A stretch of DNA of 64,000 nt from JAIBJN01 sp035461525 (GTDB lineage: Bacteria; Actinomycetota; Thermoleophilia; Gaiellales; Gaiellaceae), in assembly GCA_035461525.1 (NCBI GenBank), contig DATHVD010000087.1:6518-70517 (forward strand). Direction: 5' to 3'. Below are positions 24,778 through 32,588 of the stretch, in pieces. The stretch's first letter is position 1. Each line of letters starts with the position of its first letter. A program made the position numbers and the translations under genes. The notes beneath the pieces were generated by a model, which searched no databases, was not told the DNA's origin, and saw only the letters and a program-made list of their open reading frames with translations.

Positions 24778-24823
24778 GGCGCGATCGTACCCTGACTTCG
24801 GCCGCTGGTACGGTGACAGCGAG

Positions 24824-25819
24824 ATGACGGCCGCGGAGCTCGACCGCCTGGCGGAGGAGCTCGGGATCGACGTCGTCGGGGCCGCTCCGGCCGGGCCGTA
24901 CGACGAGACCGAGCGTCACATCGTGGAGCGCCGCGCCCGCGGGCTCTTCGCGGACATGCGCTTCACGATGGCTCAGCCCGAGGTCTCGTGCCACCCGGAG
25001 ACGCTGCTCCCGGGCGCGCGCACGGTCGTCTCGGCGGCGCTCTGCTACTACGCGCCCGGGCCGGCGCCCGGGCCGGGGGAGGGACGGCTCCCGCGCTACA
25101 CCTGGGCCGACCACTACGCCTCGCTCCGGGAGAAGCTCGACGCGCTCGGGCGGAGGCTCGGCGGAAGCTATCGCGTGCTCGTGGATGCCAACCAGCATGT
25201 CGACCGGGAGGGAGCCGTCCGGGCCGGCGTCGGCTTCTACGGCAAGAACACGATGGTGATCACGCACCGCCACGGCTCCTGGGTCGTGCTCGGCACCCTC
25301 GTCACCGACGCCGGGATCGAGCCGAGCCCGCCGCTCGCGCTCGACTGCGGCTCCTGCACCCTCTGCGTCGAGGCGTGCCCGACGGACGCGCTCGACGAGC
25401 CCGGCACGGTCGACTCGACGCGCTGCCTCTCCTACTGGACGCAGGCGCCGGCGCCGATCCCCCAGCCGTACCGCGAGGAGCTCGGCGCCCAGGTCTACGG
25501 CTGCGACATCTGCCAGGACGTGTGCCCGTGGAACCGCGGGATCGAGAAGCGACGGGCGGGGGAGAGCCGGCCGGCGGGCGCCGAGCCGGTCGTCTCCCTC
25601 GTCGACTGGCTGCGGGCCGGGGACGACGAGCTGCGAGAGCGCTACGACCGCCTCTACGTCCCGCGCAACGACGCGCGCTACCTGCGCCGGAACGCGCTCG
25701 TCGCCGCGGGGAACTCGGGCGTGGAGGCGCTCGCGGAGGCGGTGCGGCCGTATGCGGAGGGCGACGACGAGCTCCTCCGCGACCACGCCGAGTGGGCGCT
25801 GGAGCGCCTGGAGCGATGA
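24824..25819 (+). CDS. queG: Epoxyqueuosine reductase QueG
   Basis: A 331-residue cobalamin-dependent iron-sulfur enzyme that carries out the last step of queuosine synthesis, reducing epoxyqueuosine in tRNA. Two 4Fe-4S motifs are visible, CGSCTLCVEACPTDAL and CDICQDVCPWN, with the additional Cys in TRCLSYWTQ. Other family blocks are ADMRFTM, LPGARTVVSAALCYYA and GVGFYGKNTMVI. The C-terminal part has a single HEAT-like repeat rather than several. The ATG at 24824 is used; the 21-residue upstream extension is rejected. The stop overlaps rtcB by four bases. queA and tgt of the same pathway lie at 39660 and 40724. Confidence 0.95.
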   Translation: MTAAELDRLAEELGIDVVGAAPAGPYDETERHIVERRARGLFADMRFTMAQPEVSCHPETLLPGARTVVSAALCYYAPGPAPGPGEGRLPRYTWADHYASLREKLDALGRRLGGSYRVLVDANQHVDREGAVRAGVGFYGKNTMVITHRHGSWVVLGTLVTDAGIEPSPPLALDCGSCTLCVEACPTDALDEPGTVDSTRCLSYWTQAPAPIPQPYREELGAQVYGCDICQDVCPWNRGIEKRRAGESRPAGAEPVVSLVDWLRAGDDELRERYDRLYVPRNDARYLRRNALVAAGNSGVEALAEAVRPYAEGDDELLRDHAEWALERLER

Positions 25820-27198
25820 CGGCCGCGCTCCGCGAGGTGGCGCCATACGAGTGGGAGCTCCCGCAGGAGCCGCCGATGAACGTCCCCGGCCGCGTCTTCG
25901 CCAGCAGGCGGATGGTCGAGTCCGGGGAGCTCGAGAACGCGCTCGGCCAGGTGCGGAACGTCGCCTGCCTTTCCGGGATTGTCGGCGCCTCCTACGCCAT
26001 GCCGGACATCCACTGGGGCTATGGGTTCCCGATCGGAGGCGTCGCCGCCTTCGATGTCAAGGACGGGGTCGTCTCGCCCGGCGGCGTCGGCTACGACATC
26101 GCCTGCGGGGTGCGGCTCCTGCGCTCCTCGCTGCGCGCGGACGCCGTCCGCGACCGCGTGCCGGAGCTCCTGCACGAGCTCTCGCGCTCAGTGCCCACGG
26201 GCACGGGCCGGGGAGGAAGGCTCGATCTCGGCCGCGCCGACCTGGAGGCCGTGCTCCGCGAGGGCGCGCGCTGGGCGGTGGCGCGTGGGCTCGGCGTCGA
26301 GGCCGACCTGGAGCACGCCGAGGACGAGGGCGCGCTCGAGGGCGCCGTCCTCGACGAGGTCTCGGAGAGGGCCTTCGTCCGGGGTGCCGCGACGCTCGGC
26401 TCCCTCGGCGCCGGCAACCACTTCCTCGAGGTGCAGGAGGTGGCGGAGATCCACGACGCCGAGACGGCGGCGGACTGGGGGCTCGAGCCGGGGGCGCTCA
26501 CGGTGATGATCCACTCCGGGAGCCGTGGGCTCGGCCACCAGGTGTGCACGGACTTCCTGCGGGAGCTGGAGCGCGCGGCCGCGCGCGAGAAGATCGAGCT
26601 GCCCGACCGCCAGCTCGCCTGCGCGCGCTTCGCCGGCGAGGCGGGGCAGCGCTACTACGGCGCGATGGTGGCCGCCTCGAACTTCGCGCGCGCGAACCGG
26701 CAGGTCATGACGCATCGCGTGCGCGAGTCGTTCGCAAGCGTCTTCGACGGCGGCGGCCTCGGCCTCGACCTCGTCTACGACGTCTGTCACAACATCGCCA
26801 AGGTCGAGCGCTACGAGGGCCGCGACCTCGTCGTCCACCGCAAGGGCGCGACGCGCTCCTTCCCCGGCCAGCCGGTGCTGATCCCGGGCGACATGGAGCG
26901 CGCCTCGTGGGTGCTGCGCGGCCTGGAGACGTCGCTGAAGCGCTCGTTCGGCTCCACGTGCCACGGCGCCGGCCGCGTACTCGGCCGCAAGGAGGCGAAG
27001 CGCCGCATCCGCCCCGAGGACCTGCGCCGCGAGCTGGAGGAGGCCGGCATCCTCGTCAAGGTGGGCAAGGCCGCCCTCCTCGTCGAGGAGGCGCCGGCCG
27101 CGTACAAGGACGTCTCCGAGGTGGTCGAGGTCTGCGAGGGAGCGGGCCTCTCGGCGCGCGTGGCGCGCCTGCGCCCGCTCGCGGTGCTCAAGGGCTGA
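25816..27198 (+). CDS. rtcB: RNA-splicing ligase RtcB
   Basis: A 460-residue GTP- and Mn-dependent RNA ligase that joins 2',3'-cyclic phosphate (or 3'-phosphate) and 5'-OH ends. Family blocks are present in order: MPDIHWGYGFPIGGVAAF, SPGGVGYDIACGVRLLRS (Asp and Cys ligands), LGSLGAGNHFLEVQ, VMIHSGSRGLGHQV, YDVCHNIAKVE and STCHGAGRVLGRKEAKR, with the guanylylated His in HGAGR. The Ser usually found after HGAGRxM is replaced (RVLGRKEA), as in many long RtcBs. The ATG at 25816 overlaps queG. Coupling of a tRNA-modifying enzyme with an RNA repair ligase is suggestive of tRNA repair. No RtcA or RtcR is seen. Confidence 0.96.
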   Translation: MTAALREVAPYEWELPQEPPMNVPGRVFASRRMVESGELENALGQVRNVACLSGIVGASYAMPDIHWGYGFPIGGVAAFDVKDGVVSPGGVGYDIACGVRLLRSSLRADAVRDRVPELLHELSRSVPTGTGRGGRLDLGRADLEAVLREGARWAVARGLGVEADLEHAEDEGALEGAVLDEVSERAFVRGAATLGSLGAGNHFLEVQEVAEIHDAETAADWGLEPGALTVMIHSGSRGLGHQVCTDFLRELERAAAREKIELPDRQLACARFAGEAGQRYYGAMVAASNFARANRQVMTHRVRESFASVFDGGGLGLDLVYDVCHNIAKVERYEGRDLVVHRKGATRSFPGQPVLIPGDMERASWVLRGLETSLKRSFGSTCHGAGRVLGRKEAKRRIRPEDLRRELEEAGILVKVGKAALLVEEAPAAYKDVSEVVEVCEGAGLSARVARLRPLAVLKG

Positions 27199-27213
27199 GC
27201 CGCCGGCTCAGCC
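27193..27213. terminator. Bidirectional hairpin between rtcB and the PafBC-like gene
   Basis: The arms GGCTGAGCC (27193-27201) and GGCTCAGCC (27205-27213) form a strong stem that contains the stop codons of both convergent genes. There is no T-run, so termination is plausible but unproven. Confidence 0.45.
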
Positions 27214-29214
27214 GCGCGCCCGCGCCGGCTTCTCGCCCAGGGGACCCGTCAGCTTCTTCGCGCGCGCGGCCACCTCGGCGCGCAGGTCCTCGGGCTCGAG
27301 CACCTCGGCGAAGCCGCGATGGGAGAGAATCTCGCCGACGAGCCAGTCGGTGCCGCCGACGCCGACCTCCTCGAGGGCGTAGTTGCGCGCGAGCGGGGTC
27401 GCGCCGCGCTCGACGCGCCAGCGGGCGACCTCGGGGTCGAAGAGGACGCGGGCGATGCGGACGTCGCGGAGCTTGCGCGGCTCGAGGCCGGGGCGCGTCT
27501 CGAACGTCTCGTCCAGGAGCGTCGCGCGGCGCATGCGGTCGAGGCGGAAGCTCCGCTGCGCGTCGCGGGTGCGGTCCCAGGAGTGGACGTACCACCACGG
27601 CAGCTCGCGCTCGAGCGCGTGCGGTTCGACGGTGCGGACGCTCGTCTCCTCCCCGACGGCGACGTACTCGATCTCGACGAGCCGCTGCTCGCGGATCGCC
27701 TGGGAGAGGGTGCGGATCAGCTCCTCCTCCTCGGACCCGGCCTCGGGCTCGGGCGGCGCCTCGGGGAGGTCGAACTGGCCGAAGGTCTCCTCCAGCTTGC
27801 GCCGTACGCGCTCGAGCGGCGTCTGCGCCTCGGCAGCGATCATGGGGCCGACGAACTCGAGCGCGAGGCGGATCGCGCGGGCCTCGAGCGGCGTCAGCCG
27901 GGGCGCGCGCCTGAACGTGTCGCCGAAGAGCTCCTTGTCCACCCTCACCTCGTCGCCGTCGAGAAAGGCGTAGACCGCGTAGCAGCCGCCGCCGAAGTTG
28001 ACGAGGTTGAGGAGCTGGAGGTGCTCGTCGAGCTGGTCGGGCGGGATGTGGAAGCGCTCCTCGAGCTCGCGGGCCGGGATGACGGCGCGCGTCTCGTCGC
28101 CGCAGGCGGCGAGCAGGTGGGCGAGGAGCGCCTGGAGGACGCCGAAGCGCTCGGGCGCGAGCGGGCCGACGGCGCGGTCGAGGAGCGGCGCCTCGGGACG
28201 CGCCCGCGGCCTCGGCGGCTTCGCCGGCTCGCCCTCGTGGCGCTCGAGCACGCGCTCGAGCCCGGCCGCGACCTCCTCGGCGAGCTCAGACGGCGCGAGC
28301 GGCCGCGCGCGCCCCTCCTGGCGCAGCACCCAGCCGGCGAGCAGGTCGAGGCGCGAGTAGGGGGTGCGAAAGACGCCGCCCTCGACATCGCCGCGGTCGA
28401 TCATCCGCTCGACCCACCAGGCCGTGTCCGGGTCGAGCTCGATCTCGGCCGTGCCCTGCTCCTCCCCGTACTGCCAGGGCTGGCGGCCGCGGAAGCCGGA
28501 GGGGTCGTACTCGGGCATGCGGAAGTCGCGCTCGCGGCGGGTGGCGAAGCGGATGTCGCCGACGATGCGCGAGACGCGGAAGGTTCGCTCCTCGTCCTGG
28601 TCGAGATCCTTTCCAATCAGGTACCAGGAGCCCGCCTCGGGCAGGAGCGCGTACGGGTTGACCGTGCGCTCGCGCGTCTTGTCGCGCGAGATCGACCAGT
28701 ACGTGAAGCGGACGGTGCGCTGCTTCGAGATCGCGCCTTCGAGCTTCGTCAGCCGTCCCGACATCTCGTCGGAATAGTCGGGGTCGCGCACCTCGACGCG
28801 GACGGCGCTCGCGTGGCGCTGGTCCAGCTGCGTCGGGCGGCCGAGCGCGAGGTTCTGGAGCGCGAGGCGAAGCGGCTCGGCGTAGGCGAACTGGCCCTCG
28901 AGGAGGTAGAGCGCCACCTGGAGCGCGGCGAGCTCCTCGTCGTCGAGGTCGAGGCTCGGCAGGAAGTACTGCTCGGAGCGGAGCGTGTAGAGCTCCTCGC
29001 CCGTGAACTCATCCCGCTGCGAGTGGAGGGGGACGCCGAGGGCGACGAGCTCCGAGCGGTCGGAGTAGAAGCGGCGCGCGAAGGCCTCGTCGGACATCTC
29101 GGAGTAGCCCTCGACGACCGACTTGATCTCGCGCGCGGTGAGGGGCCGGCGCTCGGCCATGAGGTAGGCGACGAGGGAGAGCTGGCGGATCAGCTTGTCG
29201 GTGTCGTGCGACAC
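27208..29214 (-). CDS. pafBC: Fused PafB-PafC-type WYL transcriptional regulator
   Basis: A 668-residue regulator made of two tandem HTH-WYL units, as in natural PafB-PafC fusions of some actinobacteria. The first unit has an HTH at residues 7-65 (LIRQLSLVAYLMAERRPLTA) and a WYL domain around 145-225 (RFTYWSISRDKTRERTVNPYALL). The second has its HTH near 315-400 and WYL around 500-580 (IEYVAVGEETSVRTVEPHAL). PafBC is the main activator of the RecA-independent DNA-damage response in mycobacteria. The start is GTG 29214; the frame is open further upstream but crosses dinB. It is divergent from dinB, whose start is only 22 bases away, so the two share a control region. Confidence 0.85.
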   Translation of the reverse strand: MSHDTDKLIRQLSLVAYLMAERRPLTAREIKSVVEGYSEMSDEAFARRFYSDRSELVALGVPLHSQRDEFTGEELYTLRSEQYFLPSLDLDDEELAALQVALYLLEGQFAYAEPLRLALQNLALGRPTQLDQRHASAVRVEVRDPDYSDEMSGRLTKLEGAISKQRTVRFTYWSISRDKTRERTVNPYALLPEAGSWYLIGKDLDQDEERTFRVSRIVGDIRFATRRERDFRMPEYDPSGFRGRQPWQYGEEQGTAEIELDPDTAWWVERMIDRGDVEGGVFRTPYSRLDLLAGWVLRQEGRARPLAPSELAEEVAAGLERVLERHEGEPAKPPRPRARPEAPLLDRAVGPLAPERFGVLQALLAHLLAACGDETRAVIPARELEERFHIPPDQLDEHLQLLNLVNFGGGCYAVYAFLDGDEVRVDKELFGDTFRRAPRLTPLEARAIRLALEFVGPMIAAEAQTPLERVRRKLEETFGQFDLPEAPPEPEAGSEEEELIRTLSQAIREQRLVEIEYVAVGEETSVRTVEPHALERELPWWYVHSWDRTRDAQRSFRLDRMRRATLLDETFETRPGLEPRKLRDVRIARVLFDPEVARWRVERGATPLARNYALEEVGVGGTDWLVGEILSHRGFAEVLEPEDLRAEVAARAKKLTGPLGEKPARARG

Positions 29215-29235
29215 GGCTCCTATTGTGTCAGCGCG

Positions 29236-30291
29236 ATGCGCATCGTCGCCCATCTCGATCTGGACGCGTTCTTCGCCGCCGTCGAGGAGCTCGAGCGGCC
29301 GGAGCTCGCGCAGCAGCCGCTCGTCGTCGGCGGCGACCCGCACGGGCGGGGCGTCGTCGCCACGGCGAACTACGTCGCGCGCCGCTACGGCATCCGCTCC
29401 GCGATGAGCTGCGCCGAGGCGTTGCGCCGCTGCCCGGAGGCCGTCTTCGTCCGGCCGCGGCACCGGACGTACTCGGAGTACTCGCGCGCCGTGTGGTCCT
29501 CGGTGCGGGAGGTGGTGCCGACCGTGGAGCGGACGGGCCTCGACGAGGGCTACCTGGAGGTGGGGGAAGTGGCGCCTGACTTCCGGCGCGCGCGGATCGT
29601 CGCGGAGGCGGTGCAGGCGGCCGTGCGCGGAACAACGTCGCTTTCCTGCTCGCTCGGGGTGGCGACGTGCAAGGTGGTGGCGAAGGTGGCGAGCGACCGG
29701 CGCAAGCCCGGTGGGATCACGGTCGTGCGGGCCGGGCGCGAGGCGGCCTTCCTGGCGCCGTTCCCCGTGCGCCTCCTACCCGGCGTAGGGCCGCGGGCGG
29801 AGGAGCGGGTGCGGGGGGCCGGCGTCGAGCTCGTCGGCGGGCTGGCGGCGCTCTCCGACGCGGAGCTCTTGCGCCTGCTCCCGGGGAAGGTCGGCCGGCT
29901 CCTGCGTGACCGGGCCCGCGGCATCGATCCGCGCCCGCTCGAGCTCGCCGCCGAGACGGTTTCGATCGGGCACGAGGAGACCTTCCCCCGGGACGTCGCC
30001 GACCGCGAGCGGCTCCACGACGAGCTGCGGTGCATGGCCGGGCGCGTGGCCGAGCGGCTCGACGCCTCCGGACAGGTCGCGCGAACGGTGACGACGAAGC
30101 TCCGCTACCCGGACTTCTCCATCCGCAGCCGCTCGACCACGCTTCCGGCCGGCTCCGCCGACCCGGAGCGGATCGGCGAGCTCGCGTGCGCCCTCCTCGA
30201 CCGGGCCCTCGCCGACCGCCCGGGCGCCCTCCGCCTCGTCGGCGTCAGCGTCTCCAACCTGGAGGCGTTCGAGCAGCTCGCGCTCGCGTGA
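29236..30291 (+). CDS. dinB: DNA polymerase IV (Y family)
   Basis: A 351-residue translesion DNA polymerase. The palm domain carries the first catalytic Asp in HLDLDAFFAAVEEL and the acid pair in TGLDEGYLEVG, where the more usual form is SxDEAYLD. Fingers-domain residues follow in VVATANYVARRYGIRSAMS. The helix-hairpin-helix region VRLLPGVGPRAEERV and the little-finger domain (HEETFPRDVAD, ARTVTTKLRYPDFS) complete it. No clear C-terminal beta-clamp motif is seen beyond FEQLALA, which might serve. The ATG at 29236 is divergent from the pafBC-like gene, which points to induction by DNA damage. Actinobacteria often have several dinB copies. Confidence 0.94.
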   Translation: MRIVAHLDLDAFFAAVEELERPELAQQPLVVGGDPHGRGVVATANYVARRYGIRSAMSCAEALRRCPEAVFVRPRHRTYSEYSRAVWSSVREVVPTVERTGLDEGYLEVGEVAPDFRRARIVAEAVQAAVRGTTSLSCSLGVATCKVVAKVASDRRKPGGITVVRAGREAAFLAPFPVRLLPGVGPRAEERVRGAGVELVGGLAALSDAELLRLLPGKVGRLLRDRARGIDPRPLELAAETVSIGHEETFPRDVADRERLHDELRCMAGRVAERLDASGQVARTVTTKLRYPDFSIRSRSTTLPAGSADPERIGELACALLDRALADRPGALRLVGVSVSNLEAFEQLALA

Positions 30292-30305
30292 GCCCTGTCC
30301 CCGCC

Positions 30306-30338
30306 GGCCACGGTCGGGGTCTGACCCCGCTCGTGGCC
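30306..30338. repeat. Palindromic repeat 1, centre GGGGTCTGACCCC
   Basis: The outer arms GGCCACG (30306-30312) and CGTGGCC (30332-30338) enclose the inner palindrome at 30316-30328. It lies 15 bases past the dinB stop and has no T-run, which makes a simple terminator less likely. Confidence 0.75.
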
Positions 30339-30487
30339 GCCGAGGACGAGGGTTCGGCACGGATTCTGTGGAAAGGGCAAACAGGCCATGGCCGGGCCGT
30401 GCGAGGCGGCATGAGGACTGCGATCGGCCGGCGAAGGGGGCGTCCGAAGGTGGCTTGGCGGGACGGTGATCCGTCCACATTCGCCGT

Positions 30488-30533
30488 CCGCGGGAGACAC
30501 GTCAGGGGTCAGACCCCGGGCGTGCCTCCGCGG
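30488..30533. repeat. Palindromic repeat 2, centre GGGGTCAGACCCC
   Basis: The outer arms CCGCGG (30488-30493 and 30528-30533), with nearly matching inner arms, flank the palindrome at 30505-30517. The inner 13-mer is the reverse complement of that in repeat 1. Together they look like a two-REP (REPIN) unit. Confidence 0.75.
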
Positions 30534-30595
30534 ACCACGGCCCAGTGGCCCCCCGCGGCGAAACGAGGCGCGGGACGTGCTCGACGGCTCGGCCG

Positions 30596-31048
30596 CTACG
30601 CGGCGGCCGGGCGCGCTTCGAGGTGCTGGTGCGACGGACAGTACTCGCGCTCCGGGAGCGGCGTGCGCTGGCACGGCTTCCCCTTGCGCGTCGTCGCGCG
30701 GCAGCGCGCGACGCCGCCGTCGAAGGCGCCCGCCTCGATCTGCGCCTCGATGTAGTCGACCGCGGCGCCGATCCCCTCGGTGACGGCCCAGGCGACCTGC
30801 GCCTGGTACGTGATGGGGAAGTAGCGGCGGATGTCCTGGAAGAGCGTTCGGTCCGGGTTCGCGAAGTAGCGGGGATCCTTGGCCAGGCGCTCGACCGTCT
30901 CCTCGCAGGCCGCGAGGACGTCGCGCCGGTACTCGAGCTGCTTCTCGGGCTCGGCCCACGGGTCGATCAGATCCTTGATCGACCGGTAGATAGCCCTGGA
31001 GTATTGATACATGCGGGTCCGGAGCGTCTCCTGAACTTGCTCGCTCAC
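30596..31048 (-). CDS. Actinobacterial hypothetical protein with C-terminal Cys/His motif (DUF5763-like)
   Basis: A 150-residue soluble protein. Residues 1-105 are helical (MYQYSRAIYRSIKDLIDPW and QAQVAWAVTEGIGAAVDYIE). The C-terminus has CRATTRKGKPCQRTPLPERE and YCPSHQHL, a Cys-Cys-Cys-His pattern that matches the DUF5763 motif and probably binds zinc. The GTG at 31048 has GGGAG eight bases upstream. About 90 bases upstream of the start is an 11-1-11 perfect palindrome, a candidate operator. The molecular role is unknown. Confidence 0.72.
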   Translation of the reverse strand: MSEQVQETLRTRMYQYSRAIYRSIKDLIDPWAEPEKQLEYRRDVLAACEETVERLAKDPRYFANPDRTLFQDIRRYFPITYQAQVAWAVTEGIGAAVDYIEAQIEAGAFDGGVARCRATTRKGKPCQRTPLPEREYCPSHQHLEARPAAA

Positions 31049-31136
31049 AGGCTAGCTCCCACCGGTATGAAGTACCTGCAAATCATGGTTAACATCGGGT
31101 TAAGCGCGCCCCGTCGCGATGCCCGACGCGGCAGCA

Positions 31137-31159
31137 TAACACGGTCCGGGACCGTGTTA
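31137..31159. promoter_or_regulatory. Perfect 11-1-11 palindrome, candidate operator
   Basis: The arms TAACACGGTCC and GGACCGTGTTA are exact inverted copies around a single G. The site lies 89 bases upstream of the DUF5763-like start and downstream of the zinc-ribbon gene, in an AT-richer patch with GGTTAAC and GGGTTAAG half-sites at 31087-31103. The size fits a TetR- or MarR-type dimer site; the regulator is not identified. Confidence 0.65.
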
Positions 31160-31188
31160 CAAAGTTTCCCTGGCGCCGGAACGCAAAC

Positions 31189-31956
31189 CTAGTCGCGGAC
31201 TTCGCGCACGTACGCCGTCGGAAATCCGGCCGAGCGGGCGCGCGGAAGCGCGTTCTCGGCCTCGCGCTTCGTCGAGTAGACGCCGGTGAAGGTGACGTAG
31301 TAGCCGGGGTTCAGGCTCGAGTACTCGGAGGAGTTGAGGACGCCCACCTGGGGGAGGCCGGCGTTACGGGCTTGCTGGGCGGTGGCGTCGGCGGGGCCCC
31401 GCCCCTGGCTCGTAGGGGTCGAGCGGAGGACGACCGTGAACCCGTCCTGGCCCGCCGGCCAGGAGATGATCCCGCCCGGCCCGGTGGTCGTCGGCGCGGT
31501 CGTCGTCGGTGCCGTCGTGGTGGCTTCCGTGGTCGCCGTCGCCGTCGTCGTCGGCGGCCCGATCGTGATCGTCCCCGTCGTGAGGGTGTCCACCGTCGGC
31601 GGCCCGATCGTCTCCGTGAAGACGGGCTCCGACCCGATCGGCTCCGTGGCGACCGTGCCGACGGGCGCCGCGTCGTCGTCGTCCGCGGCGGCGAGCGCGA
31701 CGATCGCGCCGGCTGCGAGGGCGACGAGGAGGAGTGACCCGAGCGCGAGCCAGAGCCAGATGGGCGACTCGCGCGTCCACGTCTCCCGCGTCGTCGTCGC
31801 GCCGGGGAGCGGGACGAGGCGCTGGCCGCACTCGAGGCAGTACTCCTGGAGCGGGTCGTGCGGCGCGCCGCAGCGCGGGCAGGCGGGCCCGGACGACGCC
31901 TCGGCCTGGACGTACCCCTCGTCGCCCGGCGGCGGCTCGAAGGGCGGAGTCGTCAC
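31189..31956 (-). CDS. Zinc-ribbon, single-pass membrane protein with SPOR-like C-terminus
   Basis: A 255-residue protein. Residues 25-45 form a zinc ribbon (CPRCGAPHDPLQEYCLECGQ). One membrane helix follows (about 68-90, LWLALGSLLLVALAAGAIVAL), then a Thr/Pro/Ile-rich low-complexity linker and a C-terminal domain (about 180-255) with FTVVLRSTPTSQGR, LNPGYYVTFTGVYSTKREAENAL and AYVREVRD. The last part has the outline of a SPOR domain, which binds denuded peptidoglycan glycans at division sites. The start is GTG 31956, overlapping the stop of the upstream double-ribbon gene. Confidence 0.75.
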   Translation of the reverse strand: MTTPPFEPPPGDEGYVQAEASSGPACPRCGAPHDPLQEYCLECGQRLVPLPGATTTRETWTRESPIWLWLALGSLLLVALAAGAIVALAAADDDDAAPVGTVATEPIGSEPVFTETIGPPTVDTLTTGTITIGPPTTTATATTEATTTAPTTTAPTTTGPGGIISWPAGQDGFTVVLRSTPTSQGRGPADATAQQARNAGLPQVGVLNSSEYSSLNPGYYVTFTGVYSTKREAENALPRARSAGFPTAYVREVRD

Positions 31957-32534
31957 GGCAGCCTCTCGGGATCGTCCGCGGGGCGGACCATCGTCTCCTC
32001 GAGCGGATCCCTGGCCGCCTCGTACTCCTGCGCGGCGGCCGAGTTCCCGCAGAAGCCGCAGAAGTTCACGTCGGCGGGCAGCGGCTGGCCGCAATGGGAG
32101 CACGTGACCACGGGCGGCGAGGTGGCGGCCGGCCGGCCGCAGTGCGAGCAGAAGTGCACCCCGGGAGGCAGCGGCGCCCCGCAGCGGCAGTGGGCGACGT
32201 TCGGGAAGCTGCGCGCCGTCTCCTCGGCGGCGAGCCGCGAGTCGAGATCGTGCATCCGCCGTTCGAGCGCGAGCACGTCGTTCGCGCGCGAGACGAGGAG
32301 GTCGGGCTTCCAGCGGTCGCGACGCACCATCTCGACGGCCAGGCCGCCGACGTCGCGGAGCTCGACCTCGCGGTCGCGGGCGAGCGCGCGCCGCTCGGCG
32401 CGCATCCGGTACGGATCGGTGGGCTCGGACGGCGGAGCGGGCTCGACGACTTCCTCGACCACCTCGACGACCTCCTCGGTCGGTGCGTAGGGCCGGGCGC
32501 GGCGGGTGAAGATCGTGGTCAGGCGCACGGGCAT
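31953..32534 (-). CDS. Double zinc-ribbon cytoplasmic protein
   Basis: A 193-residue protein with no membrane helix. The N-terminal half is charged and helical (YRMRAERRALARDREVELRD). The C-terminal half has CRCGAPLPPGVHFCSHCG and CSHCGQPLPADVNFCGFCG, two consecutive zinc ribbons of the same type as the membrane protein encoded next. The ATG is at 32534; the stop overlaps the next gene by four bases, so the two proteins are probably made together and may interact. Function unknown. Confidence 0.75.
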   Translation of the reverse strand: MPVRLTTIFTRRARPYAPTEEVVEVVEEVVEPAPPSEPTDPYRMRAERRALARDREVELRDVGGLAVEMVRRDRWKPDLLVSRANDVLALERRMHDLDSRLAAEETARSFPNVAHCRCGAPLPPGVHFCSHCGRPAATSPPVVTCSHCGQPLPADVNFCGFCGNSAAAQEYEAARDPLEETMVRPADDPERLP

Positions 32535-32588
32535 CTGGGCCGGGGATCGAGTGTAACCGACTCCCTGGACCGCAATCGGGCCAGGGCC

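Larger units (their letters stand above)
30292..30595. other. Gene-less region holding a paired long hairpin (REPIN-like)
   Basis: These 304 bases between dinB and the DUF5763-type gene hold two long imperfect hairpins about 180 bases apart, each centred on GGGGTCWGACCCC. The sequence between contains no supportable ORF. See the separate entries for both hairpins. Confidence 0.6.

Noticed and set aside
27319..29235. Long plus-strand frame that runs into dinB
   Set aside because: The part before 29236 is antisense to the PafBC-like gene and low-complexity; only the dinB part is real.
31500..31600. Short direct repeats resembling a CRISPR-like array
   Set aside because: They are codons of a Thr-rich linker in the zinc-ribbon membrane protein; no regular spacers are present.
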